Shown here: in pieces, positions 1 to 7,253 of the stretch | Layout of the letters: each line of letters opens with the position of its first letter | Numbering within the stretch: position 1 is the first letter of the stretch | Origin: Pseudomonas fluorescens | Lineage (GTDB): Bacteria > Pseudomonadota > Gammaproteobacteria > Pseudomonadales > Pseudomonadaceae | Direction of reading: 5' to 3' | Assembly: GCF_902497625.1 (NCBI RefSeq) | Contig: NZ_CABVGX010000054.1 | Coordinates: 1 to 38,570 of the forward strand | Length of the DNA stretch: 38,570 nucleotides | Program-made: the position numbers and the translations under genes | Notes under the pieces: generated by a model | What the model saw: only the letters and a program-made list of their open reading frames with translations | Databases searched by the model: none | Told to the model about the DNA's origin: nothing

Positions 1-80
1 GGCTCTGGCCGCTGGACCGCACACGCGCTTAACCCCAGGACCATGATACTGAGCAGGGTGATACGAGCGATGGCCGTCAT
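1..80 (-). CDS. Small lipoprotein, C-terminus outside the window
   Basis: The start ATG is at 78-80 and the frame stays open to the left edge, giving 26 visible residues. They form a bacterial lipoprotein signal: a short N-terminus with one Arg, a hydrophobic stretch, and the lipobox Leu-Ser-Ala-Cys at residues 17-20, with Cys20 as the likely lipidated residue. AGGA lies 7 nt before the ATG, and the gene begins 12 nt after the ccmI stop, so it is probably the last or a late member of the ccm transcript. Residue 21 is Ala, not Asp, which by the usual rule suggests outer-membrane sorting. The mature protein is not visible, so no function is assigned. Confidence 0.7.
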   Translation of the reverse strand, partial: MTAIARITLLSIMVLGLSACAVQRPE

Positions 81-92
81 GAAGGCTTCCTG

Positions 93-1295
93 TTATTTGT
101 CCGGGCTGTCGATTGTCAGTTTTTGCGGCGCGGTGGTGCTGCTGGCCAACGGCTGGCTGCGACCGATCCACTCGCCGGCAGTCGGTTGACCGGCGCGGGA
201 GATGCGCGCAACGAGTTGGACTTCAGGGAAGTTGGACAGTTTCAATTGCGGCATCATTGCATCGGCATCACCCAGCTCGACGGTCGCCGGCAGATCGGCC
301 ACGGTCAGCCGTTTGGCAGCGAGCGGCGCCGGTGGGCCGGAGGTAGCGCGGGCGAATATGAACACGCTGTCGCCGGGCTGGACCTTGGCCTTGAGCTCGG
401 GAGCGAGGTCGACACTGACTTTGAGCAGCGCCGCAGCCTTGGCCGCCGGCACTTCGGCCACCTTGCTGCCACTGGCGACCAGCTTCTCGCTGGCGCGGGT
501 GATTCCGCCCTGCAGCGCAGCGCGTGAACTATCTTCCGGCGGCAATTGCGCCAGCAGACGGTTCCAGTAATCGATAGCGTCCTGATAACGCTCGCTTTCA
601 AACGCGGCAATGCCCAGCAGACCGAGGCTGGTGACTTCCTTCGGATCGGCTTTCAACGCTTCGTCGGTCAGCGCCTGAACCTTGTCCGACCATTTTTTGC
701 CATCGGCAAAGTACTGCGCCTGCGCCCACTGCCCGAGCAACTCAGGCTGACGCCCTGCAAGTTTCACCGTACGTTCGAAAATCTTCGCCGCATCAGCCGG
801 CCGTTCCTGTGCCATATAGGTCCGACCGAGGAAGTACAGGCCTTCCGCCGAGTCTGGCTGAGCCTCGACCGCGCGCTCCAGGCGACGGGTCATCTCTTCC
901 ATCGATTGCGGCGCCTGGGCAAATTCGCGGGTCAGCTCGACCTTGTCGCTGGCACCGAAATGCAGGTAAAGCCCAAGCCCGACTACCGGCACCAGAATCG
1001 CCGCCAGCAACGGCCACGGTTTGCCCAGACGCGACACCCGCGGTGCTTCAACGCCCTCGGTATCAGCGAGCAGCTCGCGCGCCGCTTCGGCGCGACCGGT
1101 GTCCACTTGCGCGGTATTGAGCACGCCCTCTTCCTGCTGAGTCTGCAGTTCGGCAACGCGCTCCTGATACAGCGCGACGTTGAGGGCAGTGCGATCCTCT
1201 TCAAGTTGTGCGCGACGGCCGCGCAGAACCGGAATCAGCAGAAAACTCAGGGCAACCAAAAGCAGCAGACCTGCAGCGAGCCAGAAATCAATCAT
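93..1295 (-). CDS. ccmI: Cytochrome c maturation protein CcmI (apocytochrome chaperone)
   Basis: CcmI (CycH) holds apocytochrome c in the periplasm and presents it to the CcmF/CcmH haem ligation machine. The 400-residue protein starts MIDFWLAAG with a first membrane segment (about residues 4-22) and a second near 95-115 (LLAAILVPVVGLGLYL). The region between is cytoplasmic; after the second segment come TPR-like helices (motifs such as GLYFLGRTYMAQ and LGLLGIAAFESERYQDAI) and a C-terminal beta-rich domain. An upstream in-frame extension of 32 residues is only the ccmH C-terminus read in another frame, so the ATG at 1293-1295 was chosen. It overlaps the ccmH stop by 8 nt, as expected for coupled ccm genes. 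Confidence 0.93.
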   Translation of the reverse strand: MIDFWLAAGLLLLVALSFLLIPVLRGRRAQLEEDRTALNVALYQERVAELQTQQEEGVLNTAQVDTGRAEAARELLADTEGVEAPRVSRLGKPWPLLAAILVPVVGLGLYLHFGASDKVELTREFAQAPQSMEEMTRRLERAVEAQPDSAEGLYFLGRTYMAQERPADAAKIFERTVKLAGRQPELLGQWAQAQYFADGKKWSDKVQALTDEALKADPKEVTSLGLLGIAAFESERYQDAIDYWNRLLAQLPPEDSSRAALQGGITRASEKLVASGSKVAEVPAAKAAALLKVSVDLAPELKAKVQPGDSVFIFARATSGPPAPLAAKRLTVADLPATVELGDADAMMPQLKLSNFPEVQLVARISRAGQPTAGEWIGRSQPLASSTTAPQKLTIDSPDK

Positions 1296-1761
1296 TCTTG
1301 GTTTTATCCAACAGGTGGTCGAGGCGCTCGCGCTCCTCGGCAGAAAGCGAATCCGGGGTGTCGGAGCGTTGCACGCGGCGACGACGGACAATCACGGCAA
1401 TGAGGACGAACCCACCCAGCAACAACGCGGCGGGGCCGAACCAGAGGAACGCGGTCTTGGCGTTCAGCGCGGGCTTGTAGCGAACGAAATCACCGTAGCG
1501 GTCGACCATGAAGTCGATGATCTGCTGATTATCCTTGCCCTCGCCGAGCATGCGAAAAATCTCTCTGCGCAGATCGGTTGCGATAGGCGCATTGGAATCG
1601 GCGATGTCCTGGTTCTGGCATTTCGGGCAGCGCAGTTCTTTGGTCAGCTCGCGGAATCGCTCGCGATCACTCTCTTGGGCGAACTCGTACGTATCGATCG
1701 CCGCGTGGGCCATGCTGGCCATGCTCAAGCCCAAAACAAAAGCGGCCATCCAGCGCTTCAT
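1288..1761 (-). CDS. ccmH: Cytochrome c maturation protein CcmH (apocytochrome thiol reductant)
   Basis: This short CcmH/CcmL-type protein (157 aa) reduces the haem-binding CXXC thiols of apocytochrome c before ligation. It has a signal peptide (MKRWMAAFVLGLSMASMAHA), then the family motif LRCPKCQN at residues 43-50 with the redox pair Cys45/Cys48, and a C-terminal membrane segment near 103-124 (ALLLGGFVLIAVIV) followed by a basic tail. It is the short form; the TPR part fused to CcmH in E. coli is here the separate CcmI, the usual Pseudomonas arrangement. Its ATG overlaps the ccmG stop as ATGA. Confidence 0.95.
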   Translation of the reverse strand: MKRWMAAFVLGLSMASMAHAAIDTYEFAQESDRERFRELTKELRCPKCQNQDIADSNAPIATDLRREIFRMLGEGKDNQQIIDFMVDRYGDFVRYKPALNAKTAFLWFGPAALLLGGFVLIAVIVRRRRVQRSDTPDSLSAEERERLDHLLDKTKND

Positions 1762-2294
1762 GGCTTGGCCTCATCGACCAGCGCCTGATATTTGCCGGCG
1801 AGTTTCTCACGCCATACCTGCTCGTCGATCACGCCGACAAACTTGTCGCGGATAATGCCCTTGGCATCGATGAAGAAGGTTTCCGGAGCGCCATAGACAC
1901 CGAGGTTCAAGCCCAGCGTGCCTTCCGCATCGCGAATATCCAGCTGATAAGGGTTATGAAATTCAGCCAGCCACTTCAGCGCATCGGCGTTGACGTCCTT
2001 GTAGTTGATGCCATAAATCACTACGCCCTGCTCGGCCAGTTTGTTCAATACCGGATGCTCGACCCGGCAGGAAATGCACCAGGTGCCCCACACATTGACC
2101 AGCGCCGGTTTGCCGAGAATATCAGCGCGGGTCAGGATCTTGTCACCTTGCACCGCTGGCAGGGAAAACTCCGGGAACGGCTTGTTGATCATTGCCGAAG
2201 GCAACTCGGCTGGATTCAGATACAAACCGCGATACAGGAACACCGCGACCAACAGAAAAATGGCCAGCGGCAACAACATCAACCAGCGCTTCAT
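1758..2294 (-). CDS. ccmG: Thiol:disulfide interchange protein CcmG/DsbE
   Basis: A membrane-anchored periplasmic thioredoxin-fold protein (178 aa) that passes reducing power from the inner membrane to apocytochrome c or CcmH. The N-terminal anchor is at residues 4-20 (WLMLLPLAIFLLVAVFL). The thioredoxin active site reads WGTWCISCRVEHP, with Cys73 and Cys76. The acidic, proline-containing loop typical of DsbE (YGAPETFFID) follows in the C-terminal half and holds the cis-proline region. Start ATG overlaps the ccmF stop by 4 nt (ATGA), showing tight coupling in the ccm operon. Confidence 0.95.
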   Translation of the reverse strand: MKRWLMLLPLAIFLLVAVFLYRGLYLNPAELPSAMINKPFPEFSLPAVQGDKILTRADILGKPALVNVWGTWCISCRVEHPVLNKLAEQGVVIYGINYKDVNADALKWLAEFHNPYQLDIRDAEGTLGLNLGVYGAPETFFIDAKGIIRDKFVGVIDEQVWREKLAGKYQALVDEAKP

Positions 2295-4279
2295 GCCGTG
2301 GCTCCCGTCATGCCCAGTGCTTCACGCACGCGGGTTTTCACTTTGACCCGATAACGCCGATCCATTGCCGCGATCAACCCGCCGAGGCCGGTGAGCAAGC
2401 CGCCGAACCAGATCCAGCGCACGAACGGTTTGACATGAACGCGGACGGCCCAGGCGCCGTCGCCCAGAGGCTCACCCAGCGCTACATAGAGGTCACGGGT
2501 GAAACCGGCGTCGATCCCGGCTTCGGTCATCACCGAATTCTGCACGGTGTATAGACGCTTTTCCGGGTGCAGCACGCTGATTTCCTTGCCGTCGCGGATC
2601 ACCCGAACCGTGCCTTTGTCGGACGTGAAGTTCGGGCCTTCGAAATGCTTGGCGCCTTCGAACACAAACTGATAACCGCCCAGGTCCATCGACTCGCCCG
2701 GCGCCAGGCGCAGATCGCGCTCGGCACTGTTCTGACTCGATAACACCACGCCGAGCGCGCACACGGCGATGCCGAGGTGAGCGATCTGCATGCCCCAATA
2801 ACTGCGGGTCAGGGTCGGGAGGCCTTTGATCAGACCTTTATGACGAGTCTTGTCGAAGATATCGCGCACGCCGGCCATCAACACCCAGGCAGCGAGCATG
2901 AAGGTTGCAATCACCGCCCAGTTGAAATCGCCGTAAGCGATACCTGCGACTACCGCCAATGCGGCGCTGCCGAGTAGCACCGGCGTCAGCATGTCGACCA
3001 GCCATTTGACCGGCGTGTCTTTCCAGCGCACCAGCATGCCGACCGCCATTACCATCATCAGCAACGCCATTAATGGAATGAACAGCGCATTGAAATATGG
3101 CGGGCCAACCGAAAGCTTGGCGCCGGTCATCGCATCCAGAATCAGCGGATACAGCGTGCCGAGCAGGATCATCGACGCCGCCACGACCAGCACCAGGTTG
3201 TTACCCAACAACAGGGTTTCCCGTGACCAGAGATTAAAACCGACATGGCTTTTCACCACCGGCGCGCGCAGGGCGAACAAGGTGAGCGAACCACCCACCA
3301 CAAACATCAGGAAGATCAGGATGAACACGCCGCGCTCAGGGTCGGAGGCAAAGGCGTGCACCGAGGTCAGCACGCCGGAACGCACGAGGAACGTCCCGAG
3401 CAAACTCAACGAGAACGCAGCGATAGCCAGCAACACGGTCCAGCTTTTGAACACACCGCGTTTTTCAGTCACCGCCAGCGAGTGAATCAGCGCCGTGCCG
3501 ACCAGCCAAGGCATGAACGAGGCATTTTCCACCGGGTCCCAGAACCACCAGCCGCCCCAGCCGAGTTCGTAATAGGCCCACCACGAACCGAGGGTGATGC
3601 CTATGCCGAGAAAGGCCCAGGCGACGATGGTCCATGGACGCGACCAGCGGGCCCACGCTGCATCGAGACGGCCGCCCAACAACGCGGCGATGGCGAATGC
3701 GAAGGCTACCGAGAAGCCGACATAACCCATGTAGAGCATCGGCGGGTGCACGATCAGGCCAATGTCCTGCAGCAACGGGTTGAGGTCGCGCCCGTCAGCG
3801 GGAATTTGCGGCAGGATCCGCGCAAACGGGTTGGAGGTGAGGATCAGGAACAGCAGGAAACCAGTGCTGATCATGCCCATCACCGCGAGCACCCGGGCCA
3901 GCATGACTTGCGGCAACTGGCGGGAGAATACCGAAACTGCAAAAGTCCAACCGCCGAGAATCAACGCCCACAGCAGTAACGAGCCCTCGTGAGCGCCCCA
4001 CACCGCGCTGAATTTGTAATACCACGGCAACGCGCTGTTGGAGTTGCTCGCCACGTAGTCCACCGAGAAATCGTCGACCATGAAGGCGTAAGTCAGGCAT
4101 CCAAAGGCGAACAGCAGGAACGCAAACTGCCCCCAGGCGGCAGGCTGCGCGAGGCTCATCCACAAACGATCGCCACGCCAGGCCCCAAGCAACGGCACCA
4201 CGGCCTGAACCAGCGCGAAACACAGCGCCAGAATCATCGCCAGATGGCCCAGTTCGGGAATGAACAGTGCAGAACTCAT
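2291..4279 (-). CDS. ccmF: Haem lyase subunit CcmF
   Basis: CcmF is the large polytopic inner-membrane protein that takes haem from holo-CcmE and ligates it to apocytochrome c together with CcmH/CcmI. At 662 aa it has the normal length and about 14-15 hydrophobic segments. The tryptophan-rich WWD signature is clear as GWGGWWFWDPVENASF, flanked by conserved His-containing loops (IVHPPMLYMGY; ALIHSLAVTEKRG). A large periplasmic loop precedes the final membrane segment near the C-terminus. The gene lies 3 nt after the ccmE stop and overlaps ccmG. Confidence 0.97.
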   Translation of the reverse strand: MSSALFIPELGHLAMILALCFALVQAVVPLLGAWRGDRLWMSLAQPAAWGQFAFLLFAFGCLTYAFMVDDFSVDYVASNSNSALPWYYKFSAVWGAHEGSLLLWALILGGWTFAVSVFSRQLPQVMLARVLAVMGMISTGFLLFLILTSNPFARILPQIPADGRDLNPLLQDIGLIVHPPMLYMGYVGFSVAFAFAIAALLGGRLDAAWARWSRPWTIVAWAFLGIGITLGSWWAYYELGWGGWWFWDPVENASFMPWLVGTALIHSLAVTEKRGVFKSWTVLLAIAAFSLSLLGTFLVRSGVLTSVHAFASDPERGVFILIFLMFVVGGSLTLFALRAPVVKSHVGFNLWSRETLLLGNNLVLVVAASMILLGTLYPLILDAMTGAKLSVGPPYFNALFIPLMALLMMVMAVGMLVRWKDTPVKWLVDMLTPVLLGSAALAVVAGIAYGDFNWAVIATFMLAAWVLMAGVRDIFDKTRHKGLIKGLPTLTRSYWGMQIAHLGIAVCALGVVLSSQNSAERDLRLAPGESMDLGGYQFVFEGAKHFEGPNFTSDKGTVRVIRDGKEISVLHPEKRLYTVQNSVMTEAGIDAGFTRDLYVALGEPLGDGAWAVRVHVKPFVRWIWFGGLLTGLGGLIAAMDRRYRVKVKTRVREALGMTGATA

Positions 4280-4282
4280 CGG

Positions 4283-4738
4283 TTAGCCCTCTTTCACTGG
4301 AGTAGGTGCTGACATGCCGCTGTCCTTCAGGGCTTTGGTGACTTCCGGCGGCATGTATTTCTCATCATGCTTGGCCAGCACTTCGTCAGCCACAACCACG
4401 CCGTCCGCGTTGAGTTTGCCGAGGGCGACGATGCCCTGCCCTTCGCGGAACAGATCGGGAAGGATGCCGCGATAGCTGATGGTCACGGATTTATTGAAGT
4501 CGGTAACGATGAATTTCACGTCCAGCGAATCACCGGACCGTTGCAGCGAACCCGCCTCGACCATGCCACCGGCGCGAATCCGGGTGTCTTGCGGCGCTTC
4601 GCCATTGGCGATCTGGGTCGGTGTGTAAAACAGATTGATGTTCTGCTGCAGGGCACTCAGGGCCAGGCCGACAGCCGCGCCGACGCCGACGAGGATTGCC
4701 AGAATGATGATCAGACGCTTTTTGCGCAGCGGATTCAC
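4283..4738 (-). CDS. ccmE: Periplasmic haem chaperone CcmE
   Basis: CcmE binds haem covalently in the periplasm after release by CcmABCD and carries it to CcmF. The 151-residue protein has a single N-terminal membrane anchor (RLIIILAILVGVGAAVGLAL), an OB-fold domain and the haem-binding motif LAKHDEKYMPPE with His124 and Tyr128. The start is a GTG at 4736-4738: it gives the family N-terminus (M)NPLRKKR and overlaps the ccmD stop as GTGA. The ORF remains open 33 codons further upstream, but that stretch is only ccmD read in another frame and has no family similarity. Confidence 0.94.
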   Translation of the reverse strand: MNPLRKKRLIIILAILVGVGAAVGLALSALQQNINLFYTPTQIANGEAPQDTRIRAGGMVEAGSLQRSGDSLDVKFIVTDFNKSVTISYRGILPDLFREGQGIVALGKLNADGVVVADEVLAKHDEKYMPPEVTKALKDSGMSAPTPVKEG

Positions 4739-4911
4739 TTGCCGTTCTCCCGGCGCAGACGACGCGCCTCTTGTTGCAGATACCGCTTGCGGGCCAGGAT
4801 TGGCGCCGCGACGTTGATAGCCAGCACCGCCAGGCAAATGCCATAGGCGGACCAGACATACAGGCCGTGATGGCCCATGGCGAGAAACTCGCCGAATGAA
4901 GCAAAACTCAT
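4735..4911 (-). CDS. ccmD: Haem exporter accessory protein CcmD
   Basis: A 58-residue protein with one membrane segment (HHGLYVWSAYGICLAVLAINVAAPIL) followed by a strongly basic cytoplasmic tail (RKRYLQQEARRLRRE). CcmD helps release holo-CcmE from the CcmABC complex. The family feature of a conserved Tyr next to the start of the membrane helix is present (HGLYVWSAYG). The start MSFASFGEF is chosen because it overlaps the ccmC stop as ATGA; an in-frame extension upstream would run 14 codons into ccmC. Downstream it overlaps the GTG of ccmE. Confidence 0.93.
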   Translation of the reverse strand: MSFASFGEFLAMGHHGLYVWSAYGICLAVLAINVAAPILARKRYLQQEARRLRRENGK

Positions 4912-5663
4912 CGCGAGGCCTCCAGGCTGCTCTGCACTTGCGCTTTCACCCAACTGGCGCGGGCTTCGCGCTTGAGTACCTCAAGACGCATGCGCAGCAA
5001 CAGCACGGTGCCGAAGAAACAGTAAAAACCCAGAACTGTCAGCAGCAGCGGCAGCCACATCTCGGCGGGCATGGCCGGTTTTTCGGTGAGAGTGAAGGTC
5101 GCGCCCTGGTGCAGGGTGTTCCACCACTCCACCGAGTATTTGATGATCGGAATGTTGATCACGCCGACAATCGCCAGCACTGCGCAGGCCTTGGCGGCGC
5201 TGTCCCGATTGCTGATGGCGTTACCCAGCGCAATCAGGCCGAAGTACAGAAACAGCAGAATCAGCATCGACGTGAGCCGCGCATCCCAGACCCACCACGA
5301 GCCCCAGGTCGGCTTGCCCCAGATGGCGCCGGTGACCAGCGCCACGGCGGTCATCCAGGCACCGACGGGCGCCGCGCATTGCAGGGCGACGTCGGCCAGT
5401 TTCATCTTCCACACCAGCCCGACCACGCCGCACACTGCCAGCATCACATAGATGGATTGCGCGAGCATTGCGGCGGGGACGTGAATGTAGATGATCCGAA
5501 AGCTGTTGCCCTGCTGGTAATCCGGCGGCGCGAACGCCAGGCCCCAGACCATGCCAATGCCGATCAGCAGCAACGCCGCGACGCTCAGCCATGGCAGCAT
5601 TTTGCCGCTGATGCCATAAAACCATTTGGGTGAGCCGAGCTTGTGAAACCAGGTCCAGTTCAT
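4908..5663 (-). CDS. ccmC: Haem ABC-type exporter protein CcmC
   Basis: CcmC is a six-helix inner-membrane protein that attaches haem to CcmE. The 251-residue product carries the WWD signature (TWGSWWVWDARLTS, residues about 119-132) and two flanking haem-ligand histidines: His61 in IYIHVPAAM and His185 in WNTLHQG. Start MNWTWFHKLG is preferred because GGAA lies upstream at a normal distance; an in-frame GTG-ATG pair 4-5 codons earlier (to 5678) is an alternative. It ends overlapping ccmD by 4 nt and begins 92 nt after ccmB, the largest gap in the ccm operon. Confidence 0.95.
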   Translation of the reverse strand: MNWTWFHKLGSPKWFYGISGKMLPWLSVAALLLIGIGMVWGLAFAPPDYQQGNSFRIIYIHVPAAMLAQSIYVMLAVCGVVGLVWKMKLADVALQCAAPVGAWMTAVALVTGAIWGKPTWGSWWVWDARLTSMLILLFLYFGLIALGNAISNRDSAAKACAVLAIVGVINIPIIKYSVEWWNTLHQGATFTLTEKPAMPAEMWLPLLLTVLGFYCFFGTVLLLRMRLEVLKREARASWVKAQVQSSLEASR

Positions 5664-5755
5664 TGCTGTTTCCATCACGGTTGCCGCTCGTTGTCACGAG
5701 CAGTCGAGGGTCTGCTTTCTTGACGAACTGGTCAAGAATTGCCCAGACCTTATTA

Positions 5756-6424
5756 TTATTCGCCGACGCTGATCTTCAGGCCAGCCGCTATGGCAAAGGG
5801 TGTCAGGGTTATCGCCAGGGCGGTCAGGCTGCCAAGCCACAGGAGATAACCGGTCGCCGGCATTCCCTGCAGAGCCGCCTGCAAGGCACCACTGCCAAGA
5901 ATCAACACCGGGATGTACAAAGGCAGAATCAGCAGCGCCAGCAACAGGCCACCGCGCTTCAAACCGACGGTCAGGGCCGCGCCCACCGCACCGAGCAGGC
6001 TCAGCACCGGTGTACCCAGCAATAACGAAAGCAGCAACACTGGCAGACAGGCGGCAGGCAACCCGAGCATCAACGCCAGCAACGGTGCCAGCAGCACCAG
6101 GGCCAGACCGGAGAAAGCCCAGTGTGCCAGTACCTTGGCCAAAACCAGAAGAGGCAGGGGGTGCGACGAAAGGACCCACTGTTCGAGGGAACCGTCCTCG
6201 AAATCACTGCGGAAAAGCCCGTCCAGTGAGAGCAGAACCGATAAAAGGGCCGCCACCCAGACCAGTCCCGGAGACAAGGTTTGCAACAATTGAGACTCGG
6301 GACCGACCGCCAACGGGAACAGCGCAACCACGATGGCAAAGAAAACCAGCGGATTGGCCAGTTCGGCAGGACGGCGGAACAGCAGACGCGCCTCGCGGGC
6401 GACCAACAGGCCGAAAACACTCAT
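5756..6424 (-). CDS. ccmB: Haem exporter ABC transporter permease CcmB
   Basis: A 222-residue integral membrane protein with six predicted hydrophobic helices. It begins MSVFGLLVAREARLLFRR and has the CcmB-typical motif SDFEDGSLEQW in a loop after the second helix. CcmB pairs with the CcmA ATPase to drive release of haem-loaded CcmE. The start ATG at 6422-6424 overlaps the ccmA stop as ATGA. The frame is open for a further 130 codons upstream, but that is an out-of-frame reading of ccmA and is discarded. Confidence 0.95.
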   Translation of the reverse strand: MSVFGLLVAREARLLFRRPAELANPLVFFAIVVALFPLAVGPESQLLQTLSPGLVWVAALLSVLLSLDGLFRSDFEDGSLEQWVLSSHPLPLLVLAKVLAHWAFSGLALVLLAPLLALMLGLPAACLPVLLLSLLLGTPVLSLLGAVGAALTVGLKRGGLLLALLILPLYIPVLILGSGALQAALQGMPATGYLLWLGSLTALAITLTPFAIAAGLKISVGE

Positions 6425-7056
6425 ACGGCCCAGTTCCCCAAATCGATATCGCGATAGCCGGTCGGCATCCGGGTCAGCGTGTGATGGGTGGTCAACACGA
6501 CCATGCCACCGCGCTCGCAGTGCGCCGCCAGATGTTCCTCGAGTTGCGCCACGCCCTGCTTGTCGAGCGCGGTGAATGGCTCGTCGAGAATCCACAGCGG
6601 CGGGCTGTCCAGATACAAGCGGGCCAGCGCCACGCGACGTTGCTGCCCGGCGGACAGCGTGTGACAGGGCACATCCTCGAAACCGCGCAGGCCCACCGCA
6701 GCAAGCGCCTGCCAGATCGCCTCGTGGGACGCCGGTTGATGCAGCGCGCAAAGCCAGCTGAGGTTTTCTTCTGGTGTCAGCAAGTCCTTGATGCCGGCGG
6801 CATGGCCGATCCACAACAGATCGCGCGCCAGTTCACTGCGCTGTTCGTGCAGCGGCTGGCCGTTGAGCAGCACCTGGCCGGCGGTCGGTTGCATCAGGCC
6901 CGACAACAAGCGCAACAGGCTGGTTTTGCCACTGCCGTTGGGACCGCTGATCTGCAGCATTTCACCGCAGGCCAGTCGCAGTTCGAGATTTTCGAAGAGC
7001 AGCCGAAGGTCTCGCTCACAAGCGAGTGCAACGGTTTGCAGGACTGGGCTGGTCAA
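6421..7056 (-). CDS. ccmA: Haem exporter ABC transporter ATP-binding protein CcmA
   Basis: ATPase of the CcmAB complex, first gene of the ccm operon. The 211-residue protein has a Walker A loop (GPNGSGKTS, residues 38-46), the ABC signature LSAGQQRR (134-141), Walker B LWILDEP (154-160) and the D-loop ALD, plus a switch histidine in LTTHHTL. The likely start is a rare TTG at 7054-7056; no ATG or GTG in frame sits nearby upstream, and AAAGG about 10 nt before it is a weak ribosome site. A start a few codons further in cannot be excluded. Weak initiation may limit production of the exporter ATPase. Confidence 0.94.
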   Translation of the reverse strand: MTSPVLQTVALACERDLRLLFENLELRLACGEMLQISGPNGSGKTSLLRLLSGLMQPTAGQVLLNGQPLHEQRSELARDLLWIGHAAGIKDLLTPEENLSWLCALHQPASHEAIWQALAAVGLRGFEDVPCHTLSAGQQRRVALARLYLDSPPLWILDEPFTALDKQGVAQLEEHLAAHCERGGMVVLTTHHTLTRMPTGYRDIDLGNWAV

Positions 7057-7174
7057 GAGATCACGGGCCTTTACGGTTCAAGTCGGCAAGGGTGCGGCCG
7101 CTAAAGAGATGCAGGATAAATGCATTGGCGACCCGTTCCAGAGAGCTGCGTCAAACAAATGCAATGTTTTTAGC

Positions 7175-7202
7175 GCCCCGATAACAACGGGGCGGCATTA
7201 TA
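7175..7202 (-). promoter_or_regulatory. Probable ccm operon promoter -10 box with a leader hairpin
   Basis: On the minus strand a perfect TATAAT lies at 7197-7202, about 140 nt before the ccmA start; no good -35 is present at 16-18 nt. Immediately downstream, at the expected RNA start, a GC-rich inverted repeat GCCCCG-7 nt-CGGGGC (7175-7193) would fold at the 5' end of the transcript. The -10 sits within a short inverted repeat (GGCAT/ATGCC, 7192-7206), and a plus-strand TATACA (7199-7204) overlaps it, so the site could also serve the divergent FliK-like gene. The rest of 7057-7253 shows nothing else clear except a small GCCCT/AGGGC repeat at 7211-7229. Confidence 0.45.
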
Positions 7203-7253
7203 CATGCCATGCCCTACTCTAAAGAGGGCAATTTCTTCAGGTTGTGACCGCGT

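Noticed and set aside
4739..4837. 33-codon upstream extension of ccmE
   Set aside because: It is ccmD read in another frame; the GTG start at 4738 gives the family N-terminus NPLRKKR.
6425..6814. N-terminal extension of the ccmB frame (about 130 codons)
   Set aside because: It is ccmA read in another frame; CcmB homologues start at MSVFGLL and the ATG there overlaps the ccmA stop.
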